64,000 bases of DNA from Coprinus comatus (lineage: Eukaryota; Basidiomycota; Agaricomycetes; Agaricales; Agaricaceae). Under the pieces are notes generated by a model that saw only the letters and a program-made list of their open reading frames with translations, was not told where the DNA came from and ran no database searches. The position numbers and the translations under genes were made by a program. Every line of letters begins with the position of its first letter. Positions within the stretch are counted from its first letter, which is position 1. The stretch covers positions 744,001 to 808,000 of the forward strand of contig JAWPGT010000008.1 in assembly GCA_034638255.1 (NCBI GenBank), in the 5' to 3' direction. Of the stretch, positions 55,723 to 64,000 are shown in pieces.

Positions 55723-57875
55723 ATGGCTCTCAAACGTTTCTCTTCGCCAGTTGACGGCAGTATACCAATAGAAGCCCTCCTTTTTCCTACAGAAGACTTA
55801 CTTGCATCTCAAGATAATCTTGGCATATATGACGGGTATGACTCCTTCCTCTGCTATGGATTAAACTCTGATGAACACACCAAAGTAATCAGAAATCACC
55901 CCAGCACCAGAATGGCACGATATACGCCACCTCTCTCAGGCTTTTTTACATTTCAGCGCATCAAGGCCCGAATTACAATGATGCATCATTCTCAGTGGAT
56001 CTAGAATGTATCACAAAGACGGAATACTATGCTGGCCTGTTCACATCCTCGCCCAAAATCACATTGTTCCTTTCCAAACCTTTATCGTCTACAAGAAGTA
56101 ACGAAGGAATTGACTACAATTATACCGAAGGTACTGGCGGACAAGTGGTAGAAGAATGGGAGTGTGAAGTATGCGGCAACAAGAACCGTTTATCTATAGG
56201 ACAACGATTAACTTGCGGATTACCATGCGAACTATGTGGTGTACCTCGATCCTCAGGATCTACTTCTGCTTCTGCTTCAGCTTCAACCTCAACCTCAACA
56301 CCCTCTGCAAATAACTCAGCACCATCGCACTCCCAATCACCACGCCACCATTCTCAAGTTAAATCACTTTCAACCGCATCCACGCCCAGTATTCGTGAGG
56401 GTGGACTCCAGAGAAAGCCAAGTTCTGTCTCTTGTCCGACTTGTACCTTTCTGAATCATCCATCTGTAAAAGAGTGCGAAATATGCGGGTCAAAGCTACC
56501 TTCTCTGACCAATTATGGAACATCGGCCTCTGGGACTAAATCTGCACCTATCACTAGAACTACTTCTCCTTTCTCCTCCGAAGACGAGGATAAAGCAGAG
56601 ATAATGAAACTTAGTTTTAGAAAAGGTGGTGATAAATCGTTCTATGCTGTTCTGAAAAGAGCTCTGAAGACGAAAGCTTGGGAGGTATGTTTAAACTTAG
56701 TTGTTCTAAACATGTGGTGATTTGAACATTTACTGATGGATCATATTTGTTTCAGGGGAATATAATGCACAATCCAATGACGCTAAGTGTTAGCAGATCA
56801 TCAGACGAGGCAGGGAGTCCACTCCCAGGTGGCGGAATTAGTACGTTAACCAATTGAACTGATACATGCGCATATATTCATCAAAATTTGACCAGGTGGA
56901 ATTCTTAGGACAACACTTTCGTCTACCGAGGGTCGCAGTTTGGAGATAAAAGATGCTCTCCAGGATCTAGAAGCATTGATGATCAAAGCCAAAGATATGG
57001 TGCGACTTGCAGCGGAGTTGAACGACAAACTTACTGCTGCAACTTCATCTTCTGCATCTTTAACGACGTCATCTTCCACGTATGCATCTAGTACAACATC
57101 AACAACAATAGCAGTTCCAGAAGAAGCAGAATTCATTCGGTCCTCACTTTCTCAGTTGGGTTTAAGTATGCCTACAACAGCAGTCACGAATGATATGATT
57201 AAAGACGAAACGGCATGGATTTCTTCACTAGCAAGAGAACTAAGTAGTGTCCTGAAAGGAATGATGACGGTTAATTCCCATTCCAACTTAAATTCAAATT
57301 CAAATTCGATAACGACAACGACAACCGGTACAAGAACGGGAATGGAGAGAGGAATAATAGCTTTGGATGAAGTATGGTGTGGTTGGAATCGTGCAAGAGG
57401 TGTATCATTGTTACCACCAAGCACATTTTTACAGGTTGTACCGCTTTTACCTCAGTATACGGATCCTCCTATACAACAGAGAAGGTTTAAAAGATCTGGA
57501 GTGGTGGTTTTACATACTCCCGAGTTTTCACAAAGAGAGTTTAGGGAACGTGTTAAACGAGGTTTATTATCAGCTACACCAAATTTACAAAATCTTGGAA
57601 TTGAAAATGAGGGAAGTAGAAGTGGGAATGGAAATGGAAATGGAAACGGAAGAAGAACAGGAGGGCCGAAAACCACAATGGATATTGCGGTGGAAGAAGG
57701 TATTACAGTTGCACTTGCACAAGAAATGATGGAAGAGGTTGAAGAGATTGGAGATGTGGTAAGAGATGATGCTGGTTGTGCGATTAGTGAAAGTGGTGTT
57801 GGTGTTGGTGTTGGAATGAAATGGTGGATTAATGTGTTTCAAGGATATTCATGGGATGGAGAACAAATTGATTAG
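55723..57875 (+). CDS. VPS36: ESCRT-II subunit Vps36
   Basis: Four exons were read: 55723-55835, 55886-56684, 56756-56840 and 56896-57875. The protein has an N-terminal GLUE domain (split as IYDG-NQKSPQHQNGTIYATS, then SFSVDLECITKTEYYAGLF and SSPKITLFLSKPL), an inserted pair of NZF zinc fingers (WECEVCGNKNR ... CELCGVPRSS and CPTCTFLNHPSVKECEICG), Ser/Thr-rich linkers, and a C-terminal EAP30 winged-helix region (LNDKLTAATSS, GIIALDEVWCGWNRARG, VVVLHTPEFSQREF, MDIAVEEGITVALAQEM). Vps36 brings ESCRT-II to endosomes through phosphoinositide and ubiquitin and helps sort cargo into multivesicular bodies. Low-complexity Asn/Ser/Thr stretches and a (GN)n run interrupt the helical domain. Part of the last exon is duplicated at 60928-61160. 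Confidence 0.93.
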
Positions 57876-58098
57876 GATTCGTTGTGGGTGTACATATCGC
57901 GTTCAGTTTAAAGTTGGAAGGTGCCTTATAGCTGGGATATTGATATTGATACCACTGTTGCATAATACTCCTGTTATTTCGACTCCGAGTCTCGCATTCA
58001 CTGCTGCCCTCCAATACGTAGAATGCAGCTTTAGGTATTTTTTTCCACGAGTTTCATCGTACTTGGGGTAGCAAGAGAAAAACCTCGCATGGACCTTC

Positions 58099-60288
58099 TC
58101 AATGCAAGTTTAAGATAATGTCGTACTTCACTTTTGGTTCAAACTTGATAGTCAAGGTTAGTACCTGTATCAAGTTACAGTTATTACACATGTCATTATG
58201 ACCATCCAAATACTCACGAAAAACCTTGTCCAATGCTTTAATGAGTCGGGGAAGGGATTCTTCAATACGAAATCCAAGTTGAATGTGCCATTTAGATGGT
58301 TGGCCTTTCTCCATTCTGTTGACATCTCGCCACAAGAACCTATCATGAAGCAATGTAACAAGTTCATACCACATTTTCCTTCTCTTTTCTGCCTCCTTCC
58401 TCTCTGCTGTTACCTCTTTCATTTTTTCATATTCTGTAGGCCAATACTTCTTAATCCACTCGCCAAATTCGAGCGCAGGATCAATAAGTCGCCATTCATC
58501 GTCGAAAAATGCATCTTTAGCGCCACTAAGAATCTTTGGGTCTTGCCATCTGACCCACGCCATTATTGGTTCAGGCCACACTGCATCTTTGTCAATGGGA
58601 AGCCGCTCGTTGGAATACATTGGATGTTGAGGACCACCATTGCTAAATGGGAATAGGTACAGGACATAGAATAGGCTTTCTGCCTAAACACCTTTAATCA
58701 GTAAAGAAATCTAGCAATGATATTGAATGTAACTCGCATCATCTGCTACTCCATGCGTGTGGAAGGTGTTCGTTGTCCGGTTAAAGTCGTTCTGCAAGAC
58801 ATTGATTGATATGAATGGCACAGTTCCCTAACATTTACGTCAGTGATGATAGCCGGGTATAAAAAAATGGGTCTGACAATTCGCAACAGAGGGTCTGTTG
58901 AAGGCTATGTTGTGTGAGTTGAGTATGAGTTTATCATATATGACTACACACCGTATTGACTAAACCGGCCATGTCAAAATCATGGAGGAGGCCATAGACT
59001 CCTTCTGGAGAAGAAACCTTCCTCCGACAAAGCAGGTCAGTAGAGTTCGGGGAATATGGTTCTTTGAATAGCGTTGGTTCTTCTCGTGATAACAGTATGT
59101 TTCCATCATTAATGTTCCGATGCAGAAACCCCTTGCTCTTCAACCATTCAATAGCTAACAAGACCGTATGAGTTGAGATAAACAGTATGATAATAGGAGA
59201 ACGTACCTCGATACCCATCAACTACCGCACGAGCGACTTCTCCAAAGGATTCGTACTCGGCCAACGTTCGTTTAAATAATGAAACCGTTATGATTTCTTG
59301 ACGCCGGACGAGATTGTTCATTACTCCTGGTATACCATCGTCCTCACAAAAACCCCGGATACTATCCACGAGACTCTCACCCTCATACGTTCTGAATGAT
59401 GCATTTGAATGAGAATCTGATGAAAGAGAGAAATGTGACTTACCCTTCAGGAACAAGAAGGTTTACCATACCAGTCTTTTCATTCCCCTTCTGCCGCTCC
59501 TGTTCAATGACTTTCCTAATTTGCTCGCCCACATGATTCTTGTAGATGACCGAAGCACAATTGACATATTGGATCTTCAGTGCGTAAGGACCAACAAAAA
59601 CATCTTTACCATTCTTTACAAAATTCCGTTGGTCGTCTTCATGCATAAGGTTTGTTATTTCATCCGATGTCTCGACCTGCCGATATGCACACCACACTCT
59701 AGTCATCCGACCTTCGAGAGCTAAAATATTGTGGACTAAATGATGGAGATAATAACGTTGTGACGGTCTAGATGGAGTGTTGAAGTAGCATGAGTTATCA
59801 CCTTCCCTAGTTTCAAACTGTTGTTTGAGATCTTCCCGGTTGGCTACGGCAAAACCCAATGTCATCCTTATAGCTTCCAAAATATCACTGCCACAATCAA
59901 GAGGAGAAGTAGTGCATTCTTCGTGATCAGCTCGATTGAGTGTCATATTTCCATTAGAAACCGTAGAACCAAGCACGGACTGGGATGCACGCTGCTCCTC
60001 CATCTCTTGTACAACACCATTAGAGTCGAAGAGATCCGGATTACGGTAGGTATGATTCTGGAGGCGGAATTTTATCGATTTCTGGGTATCGTCGAGGACT
60101 GGAACACACGCGTAGGTGTCACTGCCCTATTGGAAATTCATATTAGAGATCACAACAACTTGAAGGATAACATACCTGCAATGGAATGGGTTCGCACATT
60201 GAGTCTCCGCCTCGAGTGCGCTTCGACCTCCTGGCTGGTGAGTCCGGTTTGGTGGACTGCGACAATGACGCTTTTGTGGTGTTCTCAT
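58099..60288 (-). pseudogene. FK6: mosaic FunK1-type copy, probable pseudogene
   Basis: Exons read by alignment: 60288-60176, 60126-59444, 59391-59207, 59154-58952, 58904-58878, 58827-58738 and 58683-58099. Exon 1 is 113 nt, one base off, so the Met frame does not continue into PDSPARRSKRTRGGDS. From exon 2 the frame is open. It has the same large N-terminal deletion as FK4 (DLFDSNGVVQ to MEEQRASQSVLGS). The catalytic loop is GFLHRNINDGNILL (Asp to Asn). The normal stop is lost, and the frame ends in IKFEPKVKYDIILNLH. Bases 58968-59713 equal FK5 50923-51668 with no difference seen. Bases of about 58630-58987 equal FK4 42161-42510 inverted, with one substitution and a T-run length change, including the rare GC splice donor. 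Confidence 0.8.
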
Positions 60289-60927
60289 TGATGTAATATT
60301 GATGAGTGTGTGTGTTTAAAAATAGCATTGTTGCGCCAACTCTTACGTAATAAAAAAAAAGGGTTTCTTTAAGCCGCCGGTTGAACTTCGTTCAAACATT
60401 TTTGAAAGCACATCTAGAAATGAAACCCAATACCACCCATATATCATTTAATTTGCAGTTATAATATCCTCTATACTCTCCATGGGATCAATGCGAGGTG
60501 TAGATGAAACACTGGATTTTATATGATGTGTGATCACATCTGTCTATATTATTTAGGCCAAGGAAAACCTACCTCTAGACTTGGGGGATGCGCGAAGGAA
60601 TATGTCCCAGTATATAGTACTTACAGGAGAATAATTACAACCGAGTGCTCTGGCAGGGGTTGTTCAAAGGAGGGTGATGTGTACTTTGGTTGATGTGGAG
60701 GATTAACATTTGTGAAAAGAGTAGCGAGGTGCCTTTTGGTATGAACTTTTGATATAAGTACCTGTGCTTTATCTGATAGCGATGAAGACACATGCTTTGA
60801 ATACGGTGTTCTCTACAAGTGCTGTCGTGGTGGTGCAAGACCACTAACGTAAATTTTGGTCAATTACATAGGTGTTCAAACTTCAAATGCTCCCCTATTC
60901 TCAAACGAGTCCGGACGAGACATACAA
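60289..60927. other. Upstream region of FK6
   Basis: No gene. TTTAAAAATAG at 60315-60325 is the inverted form of the motif before FK2, FK4 and FK5. A segment at 60871-60930 resembles 62331-62380. Confidence 0.45.
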
Positions 60928-61160
60928 GGAGTAGTGGTTTTACATTCTCTCGAGTTTTTCACAAAGAGAGAGTTTAGAGAACGTGTTAAACGAAGTTTAT
61001 TATCAGCTACTCCACCAAATTTACAAAATCTTGGAATTGAAAACGAGGGAAGTAGAAGTGAGAATGGGAATGGGAGTGGGAATGGAAAAAGAATACGGCT
61101 GTAAACGACAATGAATATTGCGCTGGAGGAAGATATTGCAGCTACACTTGCACAAGAGAT
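60928..61160 (+). pseudogene. Partial duplicate of the VPS36 last exon
   Basis: Clear but diverged copy of VPS36 bases of about 57498-57727. It corresponds to VVVLHTPEFSQREF ... LLSATPNLQNLGIENEG and the (GN)n run, with indels (an extra proline codon and a missing stretch around RRTGGPKTT) and a TAA stop. It starts and ends abruptly, has no other VPS36 exon nearby, and lies on the far side of FK6 from the parent gene. A dead fragment left by a local duplication. Confidence 0.85.
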
Positions 61161-61169
61161 CAATCTCAT

Positions 61170-61436
61170 TCACTGTTGCTCTCCCTCCTTCACGCGACAA
61201 CGTGCGGGCGCATCTGGTTCTACCTCCTCATTGTTGTAAACCGGATCATACTCAGCTGTACAGAACATCGGGCCGTCTTTAGGTCCTGTTTTATGAGCAA
61301 TGTACTCGCATCTGTTGGGGTATGTCTTGAAACATCCAGTTTTATCTTTACCATGTACAATTTCACCAACAACGGCTGGGACCATTGTCATAGAAAGTAG
61401 AGTGATTATAGTTGCGAAGTAGATGGCTGAACGCAT
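61170..61436 (-). CDS. Small secreted protein with four cysteines
   Basis: An 88-residue product. The first 24 residues (MRSAIYFATIITLLSMTMVP, then AVVG) form a good signal peptide with a cleavage site around AVVG-EI. The mature part has four Cys residues (GCFKTYPNRCEY, MFCTAEY, ARCRVKE) that could make two disulfides. No family was recognised. A likely 5' UTR intron lies at 61441-61522 (GTGAGT donor, CAATAG acceptor), so I start at the Met just after it and not at the upstream Met inside the intron. Small secreted Cys proteins are often cell-wall or host-interaction proteins in basidiomycetes; here that is only a possibility. Confidence 0.6.
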   Translation of the reverse strand: MRSAIYFATIITLLSMTMVPAVVGEIVHGKDKTGCFKTYPNRCEYIAHKTGPKDGPMFCTAEYDPVYNNEEVEPDAPARCRVKEGEQQ

Positions 61437-62833
61437 TTGTCTATTGAATAGAATGTCACCATATATATCGTTGGTAAGTAAATCGTGAATGGACACTTGA
61501 AGGTAAGTGGATTATAACTCACCTGTACTCGTAATTGTAAGGGTGTAAAAGGTGTGACAGATTGACAGTCGAGCATAGTCGATTTTTATGCTTATTTTTA
61601 CTGCTCGTTACGGCGTAATCGCTTCCGTTTTCGCTTCAAGAGGGCAGTGTGATGGAATAAATGACTAGTAGTACCGGTGCCAGAAGCATGATTTTAAGTA
61701 CTGTACTTTAGTCTAATTACAGTCGAATCTGCCCTTTGCCATAGTCCCCCCAACCCATAGTCTGCCACCATCCATAGAAAAACCCCGGACTTCAAAGGTT
61801 GTTCGCGAGGGTGTTTTTGTTAAAGAATTTGTCGCTCTCCATAATTCATACGTTATGGGGAGGAGAAAATCGTAGCGCCTATGTCTAAATGAGGTAATTA
61901 TTCGGATATGAGAGGTGACGGGCCATCATGGTATGTTGTTAATCTTATTAAAAACTCCAATATTACTCCAATGCGTTACATACATGTATAGTGGAGGACT
62001 ATATAGTAAAAATGGACTGTAATCAGGCTCCTGAGTTTCGAACCTTCTCTGAGTTGAGCTTCAACGCTTATTGCAATACTTTAGGAAAGTCTCTGCGCCC
62101 TTGAATGTCAAACTAGTAAAGCGGGCCTGAGGCTTGTAATGAAGCAGTGGGAAAGCTCTCTGCAGCCAATGAGGAATGGCTTAAAAATGAGGCCAACTAC
62201 GTCAGCTTGAGCTTTTTTTTTTTCAGTATAGTCCAGGAGTACCTAATTGAAACTTTCTCAGAAAATCAGTCAATTTGACCGAGCCTGGCCATGGTATTTG
62301 CAAGATGGTAATCTAAGGTTTGTATAGTTATGTGTTCAAATGTTCTCCTATTCTCCAATGAGTCAGGATGAAACATACAATGAAAGTGTGCTTAAAATCT
62401 TTGATTTTGATTAAAAAAGTCAACGGACCAAGCGCGTGCTATAGATAGAATGATTAGAGTGAATCACGTGCCGCAATTTTAAAACTCCGACGTTTCATCT
62501 GGAAGAATCAAGATGGCGTGCATAGCCAGGTTCAGTGTGCAGCTCTTTCGGATGCCAGGCAAATGCTCATTCTCCACTCTTTGCAAACTCAGCCAATTTA
62601 CAAGCGTATTGTTTGATGAATCAATCGCAAGTCTAATTTTTGTGAGGTAAATTTGAAAGAATTCTGCTCCGATTTTAGGACAGTGATGGCCCTTAAGCTG
62701 CCTTAAGGAAGTATGCCATCACACGCCGCAGAAGACCTAGCGCGAACCCTGGAGGCTGTTCCCACCACTTAGCAGTTTCACCGCCCATAACCCTCTTTTC
62801 TCTCTTCCTCCCAAGTCTTCTTTGCCAAACAAT
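61437..62833. other. Intergenic region
   Basis: About 1.4 kb with no recognised gene apart from the presumed 5' UTR of the small secreted protein gene. A fragment at 62331-62380 resembles 60871-60930. A C/T-rich stretch at about 62785-62820 precedes the next start codon. Confidence 0.45.
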
Positions 62834-63706
62834 ATGTCGACGTACGATGAGCAGCTGCTGGCTGCAGCGCCGTCAGTCACTAAGGCTGAACTTCAGGTAT
62901 GTGTATTCTGTTGTTTAGAAGAAGCGTTGATGGGCGCTAAATATCACACAATGTTCCATTTTCTCCGAAATTCTTACTTATCTTTTGGTATATTTCTTTT
63001 CTGCTTTGTGAAACAACAGGATGGATACAATGCAGACCTCCTACGTGAACCAACTACAAAACGTAGAGGGACGCCTGCTCGTGCCACACCACCACCACCA
63101 CCTCGTTCTTCATCCCACCCGGATCCCACCTCCTCAACTCCACTCAATCCAAACGGAAACTCATCTCAAGTTGCGATTGCTACCAAAGAACATCACCTCC
63201 CTCATGATGTCGAGTCCGTCAATGACAGGATGAAAGGAAAATCAAAACCATTTTGGCGTACAAAGAAAGGCATAATTGGTTTCGTAGTTATAGGAGTGGT
63301 TATTATTTTGGCTGCAGTTCTTGGTGGTGTTTTGGGTTCACGAAAAGGGGGTGGAAATTCGGGTTCGAACTCTGGTTCGAACGGAAATCAAGAAAATGGA
63401 ACTTCTGGAAGTGTTCCAGGGGGTGGCAGTCAGACTGGTGGGACTGAGGGTGGTGGTCAGCAAGAAGGAGGGAGTTCCATTACACCATTGTTACCTTCAT
63501 CATCTCAAACTCAACCATCCAGTCCCGTGGCCACTGGACAAGTACCTGGGGGGGGCACCGCGACTCCACCAACTAACCCTGATACTCAAACCGGTCAAGA
63601 AGGTCAGGTCTCGAGTGCTGATGGTCAGTCTACAAGTTCTGGCGGTGGTGCTGGTGGTAGTTTGGAAGATCGTCCTTCAAATCCCGGACGTGAAGGATCG
63701 ATTTAA
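62834..63706 (+). CDS. Single-pass membrane protein with Pro-rich N-terminal and Ser/Gly-rich C-terminal parts
   Basis: Two exons, 62834-62896 and 63020-63706, joined in phase (KAELQ-DGYNADLL), giving about 249 residues. A hydrophilic N-terminus with a proline run and basic residues (WRTKKG) leads into one transmembrane helix, GIIGFVVIGVVIILAAVLGG. A low-complexity Gly/Ser/Asn/Gln/Thr-rich tail with no domain follows. The charge pattern (basic before, neutral after) suggests a cytosolic N-terminus and an exposed, probably O-glycosylated tail, like membrane sensor or wall-anchored proteins. The family was not recognised. The start codon lies in a good context after the C/T-rich leader. Confidence 0.7.
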   Translation: MSTYDEQLLAAAPSVTKAELQVCVFCCLEEALMGAKYHTMFHFLRNSYLSFGIFLFCFVKQQDGYNADLLREPTTKRRGTPARATPPPPPRSSSHPDPTSSTPLNPNGNSSQVAIATKEHHLPHDVESVNDRMKGKSKPFWRTKKGIIGFVVIGVVIILAAVLGGVLGSRKGGGNSGSNSGSNGNQENGTSGSVPGGGSQTGGTEGGGQQEGGSSITPLLPSSSQTQPSSPVATGQVPGGGTATPPTNPDTQTGQEGQVSSADGQSTSSGGGAGGSLEDRPSNPGREGSI

Positions 63707-64000
63707 ATTACAGGGATTCTTTAAACTACGTATGCGATTTTTTTTCGTTTTTTTGTTGGAAGGAAAGGTCGCGGAGTTTTGTATTTGTTGCTTTTTTTCT
63801 TCTTTTTCTTTTGACATTTATTGTTCAGTTACACTCCTTAATTTTTTATCAGACATTTGCCTTGTGATACACCCTCAGTATCTGCAATTATACATATACA
63901 CGTGGTCGAGAGGAAAGTCGGATGGTGACTTGGGCGTAATCACGATGTGCTATATATAACATACTAATCAAACAAGGCCAACGCTTCATCAATTCACAAC
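63707..64000. other. 3' region of the last gene
   Basis: T-rich sequence consistent with a 3' UTR and terminator region; no further gene seen before the window ends. Confidence 0.4.

Noticed and set aside
57367..57729. Alternative-frame ORF over the VPS36 last exon
   Set aside because: The VPS36 frame holds the family motifs, and the alternative shows only low-complexity Met/Glu repeats from the same bases.
61437..61496. N-terminal extension of the small secreted protein starting at an upstream Met
   Set aside because: The extension lies inside a likely 5' UTR intron, and using it would bury the signal peptide.
1..64000. CRISPR arrays, rRNA genes and tRNA genes
   Set aside because: No regularly spaced short repeats, no recognisable rRNA sequence and no convincing tRNA cloverleaf were seen by eye. 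A covariance-model scan would settle the tRNA question.

Overview
The window reads as nuclear DNA of a filamentous basidiomycete, most likely an Agaricomycete. The genes are dense and broken by short introns (about 50-80 nt, GT-AG with a few GC-AG). They include families typical of that group: FunK1 fungal-type kinases, a DyP-type peroxidase remnant, a basidiomycete-type four-helix membrane protein, and a tyrosine-recombinase retrotransposon with split direct repeats.

Layout. 1-4741 (+): 3' part of a Munc13/UNC-13-like C2-MHD protein. 6199-12061 (-): an apparently complete Ngaro/DIRS-type element with gag, RT/RNase H and tyrosine recombinase ORFs inside an A1-ORFs-B1-A2-B2 repeat structure. 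12553-13657 (+): a membrane protein. 14155-15894 (-): an APH-fold kinase-like protein. 15895-18918: no gene seen. 18919-19446 (-): a broken DyP peroxidase. 23329-25718 (-): eIF2D/Tma64. 26487-29106 (-): an unrecognised multi-exon gene. 29519-31506 (-): a mitochondrial oxodicarboxylate-type carrier. 31673-32131 (+): SRP9. 32258-32848 (-): a small basic His-rich protein. 33769-35368 (+): a THEM6-like thioesterase-fold protein. 44653-49078 (+): glycogen phosphorylase. 52361-54901 (-): an MFS anion transporter of the allantoate permease family. 55723-57875 (+): VPS36 of ESCRT-II. 61170-61436 (-): a small secreted Cys-containing protein. 62834-63706 (+): a single-pass membrane protein.

The most distinctive content is six FunK1-type kinase copies, here called FK1 to FK6: 19847-22892 -, 35792-38777 +, 38717-40372 -, 40858-42965 +, 50092-52097 - and 58099-60288 -. 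They lie between housekeeping genes. FK1 and FK2 look full length and keep an HRD catalytic motif. FK3 is a pseudogene fused tail to tail with FK2. FK4, FK5 and FK6 have lost most of the N-terminal half and carry HRS or HRN in place of HRD, so they look like pseudokinases. FK6 is a mosaic: one 746-bp block is base-for-base the same as FK5, and another block of about 350 bp is almost the same as FK4 in inverted orientation. This suggests ongoing gene conversion or segmental duplication. Beside FK6 lies a broken duplicate of the VPS36 3' coding region.

The housekeeping genes are unrelated in function (translation, protein targeting, sorting to the vacuole, glycogen use, mitochondrial and plasma-membrane transport) and do not form a pathway cluster. 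Several conserved genes (Munc13-like, carrier, the unrecognised gene) show one- or two-base frame breaks. Most of these could be assembly indels, so the reading frames should be treated with care. All exon boundaries below were read by eye from splice signals and reading-frame continuity.
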